Positions 1 to 9,110 of a DNA stretch of 48,904 nt are shown one piece after another. Each line of letters begins with the position of its first letter. Within the stretch, counting starts at the first letter, position 1. The notes under the pieces were generated by a model. It was not told the origin of the DNA and did no database searches. It was given only the letters and a program-made list of their open reading frames with translations. The stretch is taken from contig BJGJ01000010.1 of NCBI GenBank assembly GCA_014190435.1, positions 1-48,904 of the forward strand, written 5' to 3'. This DNA is from Methylocystaceae bacterium. GTDB lineage: Bacteria; Pseudomonadota; Alphaproteobacteria; Rhizobiales; Beijerinckiaceae. The translations under genes were made by a program, and so were the position numbers.

Positions 1-166
1 GTCGGATAAAACCACGCTCCTCCAAGGCCAAAATTAGTCGATGGATCCCCGACTTAGAGCGGAGATCTAATGCCTCTTTCATTTCATCAAATGAGGGCGG
101 TACGCCTGATTCCTTAAGACGCTCATGGATAAAACGGAGCAAATCGCTTTGTTTCTTTGTCAGCAT
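1..166 (-). CDS. lexA: LexA repressor, N-terminal part (cut by window edge)
   Basis: The 55 visible codons encode the winged-helix DNA-binding half of the SOS repressor LexA, beginning [10 protein letters not shown] and containing the family stretches [13 protein letters not shown] and [17 protein letters not shown]. The autocleavage and Ser/Lys protease half lies beyond base 1. The ATG at 166-164 follows a GGAGG Shine-Dalgarno sequence 8 bases upstream. A GTTC-N7-GTTC box about 100 bases upstream fits autoregulation. LexA represses DNA-repair genes until RecA filaments trigger self-cleavage. Identification is secure despite truncation. Confidence 0.95.
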   Translation of the reverse strand, partial: MLTKKQSDLLRFIHERLKESGVPPSFDEMKEALDLRSKSGIHRLILALEERGFIR

Positions 167-235
167 CCAAAAAACCTCCAAACCCGCCCAATCAGCGTTT
201 GCGCTATAAAGGCGCGGTCAATGTTGGGGCCGCAA

Positions 236-276
236 GCACAAAACAGGAACAATCAATATCTGTTCTTGCTGCGTTC
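236..276 (-). promoter_or_regulatory. lexA promoter with alphaproteobacterial SOS box
   Basis: Bases 262-276 read GTTC-TTGCTGC-GTTC, an exact match to the alphaproteobacterial LexA operator GTTC-N7-GTTC. A second, imperfect copy in the opposite orientation lies at 236-250 (GCAC-N7-GAAC on the plus strand). On the minus strand a possible -35 (TTGCGG, 235-230) and -10 (TTTATA, 210-205) with a long 19-base spacer lie between the boxes and lexA. The perfect box is seen directly; the promoter hexamers are tentative. Confidence 0.75.
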
Positions 277-402
277 TTCAAGTCCTTTTTGATAATTTTG
301 TTGAACCTCACGCCCAGAGCAAGCTTGGCGAAGGTTAAGCATCGCAAGCCTGAGATGGCTTCGAAGGAGCGGGGCGATACGCGCCACCAGCTTGACTCTC
401 AG

Positions 403-422
403 CTCAAGCAAGGCCTCTTGAG
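403..422. terminator. Hairpin at the 3' end of the L,D-transpeptidase gene
   Basis: CTCAAG (403-408) and CTTGAG (417-422) form a 6-bp stem with an 8-base loop directly after the L,D-transpeptidase stop codon. The T-rich side (423-430) is on the plus strand, so as an intrinsic terminator it would point away from the gene it follows. It could be a weak bidirectional terminator or an mRNA 3' stem. Confidence 0.3.
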
Positions 423-1634
423 TTATTTTTTGACAAAGGATGGCGTAACGCCAGAGCGTTTGGATTTCTTTTTTGGATTCTGAGCAACAGTCTCAACTTC
501 ATGTGCAACTGCAGACATTTCTCGTCGCGGGTCAGACGCTAAAGCCCGTGCGAGGGGAGTTTGAGTTTCTGATGCATGACGTTCTGCCACCATTCGCGCA
601 GTCGTTGGAGAGATAAGTGAAGAGCTCTGATTAATTTGCGGATCAAGCGTTTTAGCTGCCTGACGAGATTTATCTTCCAATTTAATTTCTACAGGCGGCT
701 CAATTGCCTCTGGCCGGCTCACATCGGCGATGCGCGAGGCAAAAGATGGATGCTGTCCACCATCTTGATACACAATACGCACGGGCGGCAATCCATTACG
801 CTCTAACTCTACTATCTTAGCGATGTCTTTTTCTTCTTTCTCAAAGACTGCACGCGCTATCTCAGGATTAGTTTTTAATGGAGGACATGAGGTGCTGGCT
901 TCCATACTCTCTCCATCTGCCGGCGTTGCGTCAAAGACATATTTATAGCCACAGAACGCTACGCGAGGTTCCTGCTTTGTAACCTCGAAATGATCATTTC
1001 CTTGTTTCAGCTGCTTCCAAAAAGAGATATTGGCGTCAAGACGATGTTTTGCTAAGTTTTCCGGGTTCATCCGAAAAGGATAGGATTGCATCTGAATATT
1101 TCGCTGCCCGCCTTCAAAGGATGAGCGAGCAATTGCATATATCTCTGCAATTTGTTTGTCCGTCATAGAAAAACAACCTGCCGAGGAGCAGGCGCCGTGT
1201 ACCATGATTGCCCCCCCGGTGTGGCCGAGTGCGCGATCAAGCTGATTGGGGTAACCTACGTTAAAAGATAAATAATAGTTTGAATTAGGGTTCATTTGCC
1301 CCGAAGAGATCGTGTAGAATCCCTCTGGAACTTGACGATCGCCCTCGCGCGTCTTTGGGCCCAGTTGGCCAGACCAGCGGCACATTGGATAAGTCTTCAA
1401 ATGTGTGTAGCGCCCATCAGACCGCATTTTCCAAATTTCGAGCTCTGCTTCTTTTTTATAAGATCTGATCAGCATTGGTGATTGAGGATCTGATCCGACC
1501 TGAGCCATCAAGGCGACAGTTTCTGAAGGAATTGGTGCCTGAGCGCGATGAGCAAAATCTTCCTGGCAAGCGCTCAGCATAAAAATAGCTCCGCAGAGCG
1601 TCATTTTGACAGGAATAATTTGACCAAAGGACAT
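423..1634 (-). CDS. YafK-type L,D-transpeptidase lipoprotein
   Basis: Predicted murein L,D-transpeptidase, which remodels peptidoglycan cross-links or protein attachment in the periplasm. The YkuD-type active-site motif HGACSSAGCF is present with its catalytic Cys, and the surroundings (VPEGFYTI, NSNYYLSFNVGYPN) match the YafK branch. The N-terminus carries a lipoprotein signal, FMLSAC, with Cys as residue 23. I chose the ATG at 1634 because it has a GGAAAGG-like ribosome site and begins the signal peptide; a longer reading from 1697 adds 21 residues and has no such site. About 200 residues after the catalytic domain look low-complexity, with a Lys-rich end. Neighbouring genes do not indicate the substrate. 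Confidence 0.85.
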   Translation of the reverse strand: MSFGQIIPVKMTLCGAIFMLSACQEDFAHRAQAPIPSETVALMAQVGSDPQSPMLIRSYKKEAELEIWKMRSDGRYTHLKTYPMCRWSGQLGPKTREGDRQVPEGFYTISSGQMNPNSNYYLSFNVGYPNQLDRALGHTGGAIMVHGACSSAGCFSMTDKQIAEIYAIARSSFEGGQRNIQMQSYPFRMNPENLAKHRLDANISFWKQLKQGNDHFEVTKQEPRVAFCGYKYVFDATPADGESMEASTSCPPLKTNPEIARAVFEKEEKDIAKIVELERNGLPPVRIVYQDGGQHPSFASRIADVSRPEAIEPPVEIKLEDKSRQAAKTLDPQINQSSSLISPTTARMVAERHASETQTPLARALASDPRREMSAVAHEVETVAQNPKKKSKRSGVTPSFVKK

Positions 1635-1863
1635 TCTATGCCTTTCCAACCCGCCTCTTGATTCCGAACGCTGTTGGAATCCGTTATTGATATCCATAAC
1701 TAGGAAATAATTTATAAGTTCTATTATTCTAGAAAAGGGTTCTATTCCCTAAGTCCTCATCCTAACTAACTGGCGGTAACCTAATCCTTAAGATCAACGA
1801 GTTTGATCGCGCGCAAGACAAAAAAAGCTAGACTGAGGAGCTGGGTTACTGTGAGCGACTGTT

Positions 1864-2829
1864 TTATCGCTTTTCTTCAATCTTGCGTCCCATTGAAAGA
1901 AATTTAGCTGCGCGTAACTCTTTGATTTGTTGTCGAGAATAATTTTTTAAAACGGCCAATTCAGCCTCTATCGCCTGGCCAACGGCAGCAATTGCACCGG
2001 TAGAATCGCGATGGGCACCACCTGCTGGTTCTGCAACAATAAGGTCAATAATGCCAAACTTGAGGAGATCCTGCGCTGTAATTTTCATACTCACAGCCGC
2101 ATCCTGCGCCTTTGCAGAATCTCGCCACAATATTGAGGCTGAAGCTTCAGGAGAGGCAACTGTATAGACTGCGTGCTCAAGCATTAAAACTTTGTTTGCC
2201 GCCGCGATTGCAATAGCACCGCCAGAACCACCTTCACCAACAACGACGGCTATATTTGGCACCCCTAAGCCAAGCGCGGAGTCAGTCGATCTTGCAATCG
2301 CCTCTGCTTGACCGCGCTCTTCAGCATCTATTCCTGGAAAAGCGCCTGCGGTATCAACGAGCGAAATAACTGGAAGACCAAAACGGTCGGCCAATGACAT
2401 CAACCGGACAGCCTTGCGATAACCTTCTGGGCGCGCCATGCCGAAATTATGATAGAGCCGGCTTGCTGTATCTGAACCTTTTTCTTGGCCGATAACGCAA
2501 ACTGCTTCACCTCTAAAACGACCAAAGCCGCCAACAATCGCCGCGTCTTCGCCAAAGAGACGATCGCCAGCAAGGGGCGTGAATTCTGTAATCAGCTGCT
2601 GTACGTAATTTGAAAAATGCGGGCGCTGTGGATGACGGGCGACTTGAATCTTCTGCCATGGCGAGAGAGTCGCATAGAGATCTGTTAGCGCTTTAGCCGC
2701 CTTGGCTTCAAGCTTTGATAATTCTTCGCTAATCGAGACGCCCTCGCCTTTTTCTGCGAGCGCGCGCAACTCCTCTACTTTTGTTTCTAATTCAGCAACA
2801 GGTTTTTCGAAATCGAGATAGGAGCGCAT
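1864..2829 (-). CDS. accA: Acetyl-CoA carboxylase carboxyltransferase subunit alpha
   Basis: Alpha subunit of the carboxyltransferase that, with AccD, moves CO2 from carboxybiotin to acetyl-CoA to make malonyl-CoA, the first step of fatty-acid synthesis. The 321-residue length is normal. Family signatures are clear: start MRSYLDFEKPV, the ARHPQRPHF segment, the crotonase-fold loop GEGGSGGAIAIAAANKV, and HAVYTVASPEASASILW. It is transcribed alone on the minus strand; the 229 bases between it and the transpeptidase start hold no other gene. A T7 run on the minus strand near 1819-1825 follows only a weak stem. Confidence 0.97.
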   Translation of the reverse strand: MRSYLDFEKPVAELETKVEELRALAEKGEGVSISEELSKLEAKAAKALTDLYATLSPWQKIQVARHPQRPHFSNYVQQLITEFTPLAGDRLFGEDAAIVGGFGRFRGEAVCVIGQEKGSDTASRLYHNFGMARPEGYRKAVRLMSLADRFGLPVISLVDTAGAFPGIDAEERGQAEAIARSTDSALGLGVPNIAVVVGEGGSGGAIAIAAANKVLMLEHAVYTVASPEASASILWRDSAKAQDAAVSMKITAQDLLKFGIIDLIVAEPAGGAHRDSTGAIAAVGQAIEAELAVLKNYSRQQIKELRAAKFLSMGRKIEEKR

Positions 2830-3035
2830 GGCGAAAAGAAAATTTCCTCAAAGCGAGAGAGCGAGAACTAGAGCCAGAAATCCCGATGAACACAGGATAT
2901 GGGTGGAATTCTGGCAAACTCGCCGCTACGCTCTAGGAAGTCAAGAAAGAGACAACTACCTACCATTAAAGATCTAGAAATCCATTCTAAGTCATTAAGA
3001 AAATAACGAAAAGCAATAAACAGGAGCGCAGACAA

Positions 3036-3920
3036 GTGAGGAAACCGAGCCATTCAAGCAGCGCAGCCCAAAGCTGCTTTCTGACTGCCCCAGATGGGCT
3101 GCGCTTACATTATGTGGACTACCCCTGCCCTTCCACCCAACGCCTGCCCCTAATCTGCCTCCCTGGCCTTGCGCGCTCTGCAGATGATTTTTCTCGTGTC
3201 GCCCTAGAAATTAATGCGCGCGGCAGACGCGTCATCGCTATAGATTATAGAGGTCGGGGCCAATCAGATTGGGATAACGACTGGCGAAACTATACACTTG
3301 ATATTGAACAATCGGATATTTTCGCAACGCTCGCTAAAGCCGAAATTTCTCAAGCCGTCTTTCTAGGGACCTCACGCGGCGGCATGCATATCATGCGCAT
3401 CAGCGCTCACAGTCCCTCTCTTGTTCATGCCGCGATCCTGAATGACATTGGCCCAAAAATTGAAAATGACGGGCTGCTTCGTATTAAGCGCTATGTCGGG
3501 AAATTACCCCCCATGAATTCTATGTCCGATGCAATCGCCTTAATGCGTATAACGATGGCACCAGTCTTCCCTGGCGTTGATTGGGAAGATTGGGAAACCT
3601 ATGCCCAACACACATTCATTGAAAAAAACGGCAAAGTTGTTTTGCGCTATGACCCCGACCTTTCACACACACTGGATATCGTTACGCCTGGCGGTGAATA
3701 TGAAACCTTCTGGCGTGAATTTGAATATTTGAAAAAGATCCAACTTCTCGTTATTCGCGGCGAGACATCAGACATCTTTTCAAAGGATACCTTGGAAGAA
3801 ATGAAGCGGATCGTTCCGAATTTACAAAGTCTAACTGTTATGGGCCAAGGTCACGCCCCTCTTCTACTTGATCGCGCCACAATAGAAAAAATTACCTTAT
3901 TTCTGGATAATTGCCCCTGA
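3036..3920 (+). CDS. Alpha/beta-fold hydrolase
   Basis: A 294-residue alpha/beta-hydrolase with nucleophile elbow GTSRG (Ser113), an oxyanion region near LPGLARSADDF (43-53), and a catalytic His in GQGHAP (His273); the acid is probably Asp246. No signal peptide or membrane segment is visible, so it is probably cytoplasmic. The start is a GTG preceded by AGGAG nine bases upstream. The substrate cannot be inferred: the family covers esterases, lactonases, haloperoxidase-like and C-C bond hydrolases. It lies 88 bases upstream of pepN on the same strand and may share its transcript. Confidence 0.85.
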   Translation: MRKPSHSSSAAQSCFLTAPDGLRLHYVDYPCPSTQRLPLICLPGLARSADDFSRVALEINARGRRVIAIDYRGRGQSDWDNDWRNYTLDIEQSDIFATLAKAEISQAVFLGTSRGGMHIMRISAHSPSLVHAAILNDIGPKIENDGLLRIKRYVGKLPPMNSMSDAIALMRITMAPVFPGVDWEDWETYAQHTFIEKNGKVVLRYDPDLSHTLDIVTPGGEYETFWREFEYLKKIQLLVIRGETSDIFSKDTLEEMKRIVPNLQSLTVMGQGHAPLLLDRATIEKITLFLDNCP

Positions 3921-4008
3921 TTAACCTGAGTTATTCACTCTCCTGCCATCGTCAATTCTCCTACGCGCCTTATTTGTCTATCTTAGCTCAAAGTTAATTG
4001 AGGTCTCC

Positions 4009-6660
4009 ATGCGCCCTTCATCCAATACGCCAATTCGATTATCGGAATATCGACCCCCAGACTTTCTCATTGACGCTGTTTATCTAGATATTCGACTAGA
4101 TCAGACGGCAACAAAAATATGCGCACGTCTCAGCATCAGACGAAACCCTAATTGCCAATCGAATGCTGTGTTAATTCTAGATGGCGACGAACTCTCGTTG
4201 ACAGGGGCAAAACTCAACGGCAAATTATTAGATGAGAAGGAATATCTTGCCACTCCAGAAAGATTTACGCTCCACCATACGCCAGAGTCTGCCTTCACTT
4301 TGGAAATTGAAACAGAAATTAACCCATCTACTAATACACAACTCTCTGGACTTTATCGCTCTGGTAGGGCTTTTTGCACGCAGTGCGAGGCTGAGGGATT
4401 TAGAAGAATTACGTATTTTCTTGATCGACCAGATGTGCTCGCTGTCTACACGACGCGAATTCAAGCGGATAAATCCGACGCGCCAGTCCTCCTCTCCAAC
4501 GGCAATTTAAAAGAAATTGGCGGGATTGCTGAAACCAATCAACATTACGCTATCTGGCATGACCCCTTCCCAAAGCCCTCATATCTTTTTGCTATCGTGG
4601 GAGGAGATTTGGGGGTATTGAGTGATAATTTTGTAACGATGAGTGGAAGGAAAATTGATTTAGCCATTTATGTTGAACACGGGAAAGAAGCGCGAGCGGA
4701 TTATGCAATGGACGCTCTTAAGCGTTCTATGCGCTGGGATGAGGAAACATTCGGCCGAGAATATGATCTCGATGTTTTTAATATTGTTGCTGTTTCAGAT
4801 TTTAATATGGGAGCAATGGAAAACAAAGGTCTAAATATTTTTAATGATAAATATGTACTAGCGTCGCCAGAAACAGCAACTGACCATGATTACGCCGGCA
4901 TTGAAGCCGTTATTGCCCATGAATATTTTCACAACTGGACAGGTAATCGCATAACTTGCCGCGATTGGTTTCAACTTTGTCTGAAAGAGGGCCTAACCGT
5001 ATTTCGCGATCAGGAGTTTTCTGCCGACCAACGTTCGCGAGCTGTTGAGAGAATTAGCGATGTCCGAGGATTAAGACTTATTCAATTTCCTGAAGATAGT
5101 GGGCCACTTGCGCATCCCGTTCGCCCAGAAATCTATCATGAGATCAATAATTTTTATACAGCCACTGTCTATGAAAAAGGCGCAGAAATTGTAAGAATGC
5201 TACGCACGCTGATTGGCGAGAAAGCATTTCGTCAAGGAATGGATCTCTATTTTAGCAAGTATGATGGAACAGCAGCGACTGTAGAGGATTTTCTCTCGTG
5301 TTTTGTTGAAAGCTCGCGTCGAGATCTGACAGACTTTTCTCGCTGGTATCATCAGGCAGGCACTCCCATACTCTCTGTAAAAGAAGAGTATGACAGCGTG
5401 AAAAAAACATTTACCCTTACGCTTGAGCAGCACACACAGCCTACGCCAAATGACAAGGAAAAAAAACCCTTTGTCATTCCAATTATCCTAGCCCTTATTT
5501 CTGAAATGGGCGACAAATACGATCTTACCAGCGGTCAAATGACAGCTGATGAAATTAAAAAAGGCCTTATTGAGTTTTGTGAGCCAAAACGAACTTTAAA
5601 ATTCGAAAATCTTGCATCCAAACCCACTCTTTCAATTTTAAGAGGATTCTGCGCTCCAGTAAAATTGAGCACAGAGCAAACAAATGCTGATTTAGAGCAT
5701 CTTCTGTTGCACGACGACGATCCTTTTAATCGTTGGCAGGCTGCACAAGATCTTGCCCTCAGAGCTATCTTCAGTCGCATGAAAGCAACGAATGATAAAG
5801 TCACGCCGCATAAAGCGGAACAACTCATTAACGCTTATCGCAAACTCATTACCGAAGGCCTCACCGACCCAGCCTTTATAGCCCAAACGCTCGCTTTACC
5901 ATCAGAACTTGATCTCGCGCGTGAAATAGAAAGAGAGGTAGATCCCGATGTAATTCATCTTGCGCGCAGCACCCTAAAAGAGGAAGTTAGCCTACTGCTC
6001 AATAGCGAGATAGAAGAACTCTATAATCAACTTGAAGATCCATGTCCCTATCAACCAGATGCTACTAGCGCTGGTCGCCGCGCTCTCAGGGCCACGCTGC
6101 TCGATCTCATTGCTGCCGGAAATAAAGACAAGGGAGAGCTGCTAGCAGAAAAGCAGTTTATGCGAGCCAACAATATGACAGACCGACTATCTGCTCTTTC
6201 AACACTAGCCGCCATTGGACGACCCTCACGAGAAAAAGCCTTAACCCACTTCTATAACCTGTTCTCTGACGATCATTTGGTTATTGATAAATGGTTCGCG
6301 CTTCAAGCCACCATACCCGAACCAACAACAATCCAACGAGTAATAAAACTCATGGAGCATGCTGAGTTTTCCATGAAAAATCCAAATCGTCTCAGATCGC
6401 TGATCGGCACTTTCACAAACATGAACTTAACGAGTTTCCATGCGCTCGACGGATCAGGATACGCATTGTTAAAGCGCGTTGTGTTAGAAGTCGACCCACT
6501 TAATCCGCAGATTGCCGCCCGCTTACTCTCTTCTTTGCGCTCCTGGCGCACTTTTGAGCCCCGTCGCCGAGCGCTCATCGAGAGATCTCTTAAGGAAGTG
6601 CTCGGGCAAGAAAAAATCTCTGCCGACCTGAAGGATATCGCAACAAGAGCTTTAGGCTAA
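4009..6660 (+). CDS. pepN: Aminopeptidase N (M1 metallopeptidase)
   Basis: Zinc aminopeptidase that removes N-terminal residues from peptides in the cytoplasm. The 883-residue length matches the E. coli-type PepN family. The exopeptidase motif GAMEN is at 268-272. The zinc site is HEYFH (304-308) with the third ligand Glu327, followed by GLTVFRDQEFS. The C-terminal half is the helical M1 domain. No signal peptide is present. It is followed by a 20-base inverted repeat and a PleC-like kinase on the same strand. Confidence 0.97.
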   Translation: MRPSSNTPIRLSEYRPPDFLIDAVYLDIRLDQTATKICARLSIRRNPNCQSNAVLILDGDELSLTGAKLNGKLLDEKEYLATPERFTLHHTPESAFTLEIETEINPSTNTQLSGLYRSGRAFCTQCEAEGFRRITYFLDRPDVLAVYTTRIQADKSDAPVLLSNGNLKEIGGIAETNQHYAIWHDPFPKPSYLFAIVGGDLGVLSDNFVTMSGRKIDLAIYVEHGKEARADYAMDALKRSMRWDEETFGREYDLDVFNIVAVSDFNMGAMENKGLNIFNDKYVLASPETATDHDYAGIEAVIAHEYFHNWTGNRITCRDWFQLCLKEGLTVFRDQEFSADQRSRAVERISDVRGLRLIQFPEDSGPLAHPVRPEIYHEINNFYTATVYEKGAEIVRMLRTLIGEKAFRQGMDLYFSKYDGTAATVEDFLSCFVESSRRDLTDFSRWYHQAGTPILSVKEEYDSVKKTFTLTLEQHTQPTPNDKEKKPFVIPIILALISEMGDKYDLTSGQMTADEIKKGLIEFCEPKRTLKFENLASKPTLSILRGFCAPVKLSTEQTNADLEHLLLHDDDPFNRWQAAQDLALRAIFSRMKATNDKVTPHKAEQLINAYRKLITEGLTDPAFIAQTLALPSELDLAREIEREVDPDVIHLARSTLKEEVSLLLNSEIEELYNQLEDPCPYQPDATSAGRRALRATLLDLIAAGNKDKGELLAEKQFMRANNMTDRLSALSTLAAIGRPSREKALTHFYNLFSDDHLVIDKWFALQATIPEPTTIQRVIKLMEHAEFSMKNPNRLRSLIGTFTNMNLTSFHALDGSGYALLKRVVLEVDPLNPQIAARLLSSLRSWRTFEPRRRALIERSLKEVLGQEKISADLKDIATRALG

Positions 6661-6671
6661 AACAGTTGATG

Positions 6672-6691
6672 AAGATGAATCTATTCATCTT
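6672..6691. repeat. 9-bp inverted repeat after pepN
   Basis: AAGATGAAT (6672-6680) and ATTCATCTT (6683-6691) are exact reverse complements two bases apart, starting 11 bases after the pepN stop. As RNA it would make an 8-bp A/U-rich stem with a 4-base loop, but no T-tract follows. It could be a weak pepN terminator or an operator for the kinase gene downstream. Confidence 0.5.
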
Positions 6692-6763
6692 AAATTAAGG
6701 ACTAGACAAAACCCTCAGAAGAGATTCGAATGAAGGTGATTCGGGCAGGTGTCCTTTTGCCCG
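6677..6763 (+). promoter_or_regulatory. Upstream region of the PleC-like kinase, three GANTC sites
   Basis: Three GANTC sequences, the CcrM methylation target in alphaproteobacteria, lie at 6677-6681, 6723-6727 and 6738-6742. A CGGGCA/TGCCCG stem (6742-6747 and 6758-6763, 10-base loop) sits about 30 bases before the start codon. The sequence facts are direct; a role in methylation-dependent expression is inferred from known CcrM biology. Confidence 0.4.
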
Positions 6764-6792
6764 TATGACTGCCTAATATTCGGAGAGAGCTG

Positions 6793-9108
6793 ATGGCGCG
6801 CAGTAATGCAGCGCGGGACATGAATCACGCCGATAATGTCTGGAGTGGTTCATGCTTCGATCAAGACAAACATAGCAAGCTTTCATACAGCTCTCTTCGT
6901 CATCTTAAAATTATAGCAATTAGTTGCGTCGGCTTTATTGCCCTTAGTGCTTTATTTCTATTTACACTTATTTCCTCACGAGAGCAGATTTTAAAAGATG
7001 CAATTTCAAATTTAGATTTTCTTGCCCGCCAAGCTACACATGAGATCAATGATAAAATTCAATCAAATCCTGAATTAACTTTTCAGATCGCTCCAGAGCA
7101 AATCTTACCAGCCCAAGCCTTTTCTCAAGGCCGACAGTTAATCATCGTTAATTCAAAAGGATCAATCACTACATCCTACCCAATCATTCCGCAATCAAGT
7201 CTCGCCCTTAATTATAATAATAAATCGAAAAACGCTATTTCATTGATTAGCGAGAGAACGCAAGCCTCTAACATCAATGATCTAACAAATATCGAAAAAA
7301 TTGCCGTCATACGTGATTTACCTACCCCCTACGGCCAGCTCATTATGAGCCAACCCTTGGCTAATATTTTCTCGACCTGGAACAAGCTCCTCATTCTATC
7401 TGCAATATTGTTTTTCCTTGCCGTATCAATATTTGCTTTGCTTATCATCAGTAATTTGCGTCAGCATCGCAAAGCCTCTGTCTCAAAACAATTAAATAGC
7501 CTTATGCGCATGAGGCTGGAGGCCGCGCTTTCTCGCAGTGGTTGCGGCCTATGGGACTGGGATATTGAAAACAATAGAATATATTGGTCAGAATCAATGC
7601 ATGCAATGCTTGGCCTCTCAGCAAGCTACCAATACATCTCCTACCAGCAGCTGAATGAATTAATCCACCCAGATGACAGAGATTTTTCTTTCTTTAGTGA
7701 ATTTGAAAATACAGAAAAATATTTAGATCATCAATTCCGGATTAGACACGCTAACGGAAAATGGATCTGGCTGCGCGCACGGATACAATTGATTGAACAC
7801 AGTCAAAGAAAGCAAAAACATCTCGTTGGAATCGTGGCGGATGCATCAGAAAACCGTGAACTCTTAGAGCGAAATGAACTAGCTAAAGCGCGTTTATGCG
7901 AAGCAATGGACTCGACGTCTGAAGCATTTGTTTTGTGGGACAATCACAATTGTCTTGTTGCCTATAATACAAAATTTATTGAATTCTATAGTCTAGAGGT
8001 ATCGATAGTCAAAGCTGGTATGCATAAATCCGAAATCATGACCTTAGCAAAAGCTCCACTCAAACAGGTTGAAACATCAACTAGAGAATTAAGCGGAAAA
8101 GACGCCCATACCTATGAAGCACAACTCCGAGATGGACGTTGGCTACAAATAAACGAACGCTCGACAAAAGATGGCGGACACATATCTGTGGGAGCTGATA
8201 TTACAGCACTCAAAAAGAAAGAAGCGCAACTCTATGAATCGGAGCGACGCTTAACTCAAAGCGTAAAAGACCTAAATCGATCCAGACAAACCTTAGAAAT
8301 CCAAGCGCAAGAGCTGGCAACTTTAGCGGAAAATTATCATCATCAGAAGGCGGAGGCAGAAGCGGCAAATTTAGCTAAGTCAGAATTCCTGGCAAATATG
8401 AGCCACGAACTCCGCACGCCTCTAAACGCAATTATTGGCTTTTCAGAAATGATGTTGGCTGAGCCGTTTGGATCGCTTGGGTCGCCAAAATATGTCGAAT
8501 ATTGTCAAAGTATTTTGAAAGGAGGCGCGTATCTAAATCAAGTTCTCTCCGACATTCTTGACATGTCACTGCTCGATCAAGGAAAGATCCGACTTAAAAA
8601 AGAAAGCATTAATATTGGCGCTCTTATCGGTAATGCTGTTGAACCATATCTTGATCGCGCTATGAAGAAAAATATCAAAATTATAATTGACGCCCAAGAG
8701 CAGCTAAATTGTGTTGGCGACGCACAAGCAATTAATAAGGCGCTTAGTGCGCTCATATCAAATGGCTTGAAATTCAATGATATTGGCGGGTCTATGCGCA
8801 TCTGCGCACGCGCTCACGGGATTATGAATACAATTTATGTTGAAGACTCCGGGCAAGGCATTGATTCAAACATCCTCAAAAAACTTGGCCGCCCGTTCGA
8901 ACAAAGCGCGCAGTCTCTAGAAAATGGCATGAAAGGATCAGGGTTAGGCTTGGCGATCGCCCAGTCCATTAGCGAGCTCCACGGTGGCTCCTTACATATA
9001 AGATCAAAAAAGGGCATTGGCACAGTCGCCATGCTGCGCCTGCCCGCTCATTCTTTGGCCCAGCCAGCAAAGGAAAAAACACTCTTTCACTCCCAAGAAG
9101 CAGCATGA
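6793..9108 (+). CDS. pleC: PleC/DivJ-like membrane PAS sensor histidine kinase
   Basis: A 771-residue sensor kinase. Order of parts: short cytoplasmic N-terminus, membrane segment about 38-61, periplasmic region about 62-197, second membrane segment about 199-220, PAS domain about 245-355, a second PAS-like region about 365-472, a coiled coil about 475-530, then a HisKA/HATPase core. The H-box MSHELRTPLNAIIGFSEMM (His538) is typical of the PdhS family (PleC, DivJ) acting on DivK; the ATP lid has GSGLGLAIAQ. The ATG has GGAGAG 5 bases upstream. Its place beside a HAMP kinase/regulator/degP cluster matches the pleC neighbourhood I recall from Sinorhizobium. PleC rather than another PdhS member is an inference. 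Confidence 0.7.
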   Translation: MARSNAARDMNHADNVWSGSCFDQDKHSKLSYSSLRHLKIIAISCVGFIALSALFLFTLISSREQILKDAISNLDFLARQATHEINDKIQSNPELTFQIAPEQILPAQAFSQGRQLIIVNSKGSITTSYPIIPQSSLALNYNNKSKNAISLISERTQASNINDLTNIEKIAVIRDLPTPYGQLIMSQPLANIFSTWNKLLILSAILFFLAVSIFALLIISNLRQHRKASVSKQLNSLMRMRLEAALSRSGCGLWDWDIENNRIYWSESMHAMLGLSASYQYISYQQLNELIHPDDRDFSFFSEFENTEKYLDHQFRIRHANGKWIWLRARIQLIEHSQRKQKHLVGIVADASENRELLERNELAKARLCEAMDSTSEAFVLWDNHNCLVAYNTKFIEFYSLEVSIVKAGMHKSEIMTLAKAPLKQVETSTRELSGKDAHTYEAQLRDGRWLQINERSTKDGGHISVGADITALKKKEAQLYESERRLTQSVKDLNRSRQTLEIQAQELATLAENYHHQKAEAEAANLAKSEFLANMSHELRTPLNAIIGFSEMMLAEPFGSLGSPKYVEYCQSILKGGAYLNQVLSDILDMSLLDQGKIRLKKESINIGALIGNAVEPYLDRAMKKNIKIIIDAQEQLNCVGDAQAINKALSALISNGLKFNDIGGSMRICARAHGIMNTIYVEDSGQGIDSNILKKLGRPFEQSAQSLENGMKGSGLGLAIAQSISELHGGSLHIRSKKGIGTVAMLRLPAHSLAQPAKEKTLFHSQEAA

Positions 9109-9110
9109 GT

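Noticed and set aside
157-483. 108-codon plus-strand open frame across the lexA promoter
   Set aside because: It runs over the lexA start, the SOS box and the transpeptidase end, resembles no family, and lies antisense to better-supported features.
6730-6768. 12-codon frame before the PleC-like gene
   Set aside because: Too short to judge; the kinase has its own GGAGAG, and the frame overlaps the CGGGCA stem.
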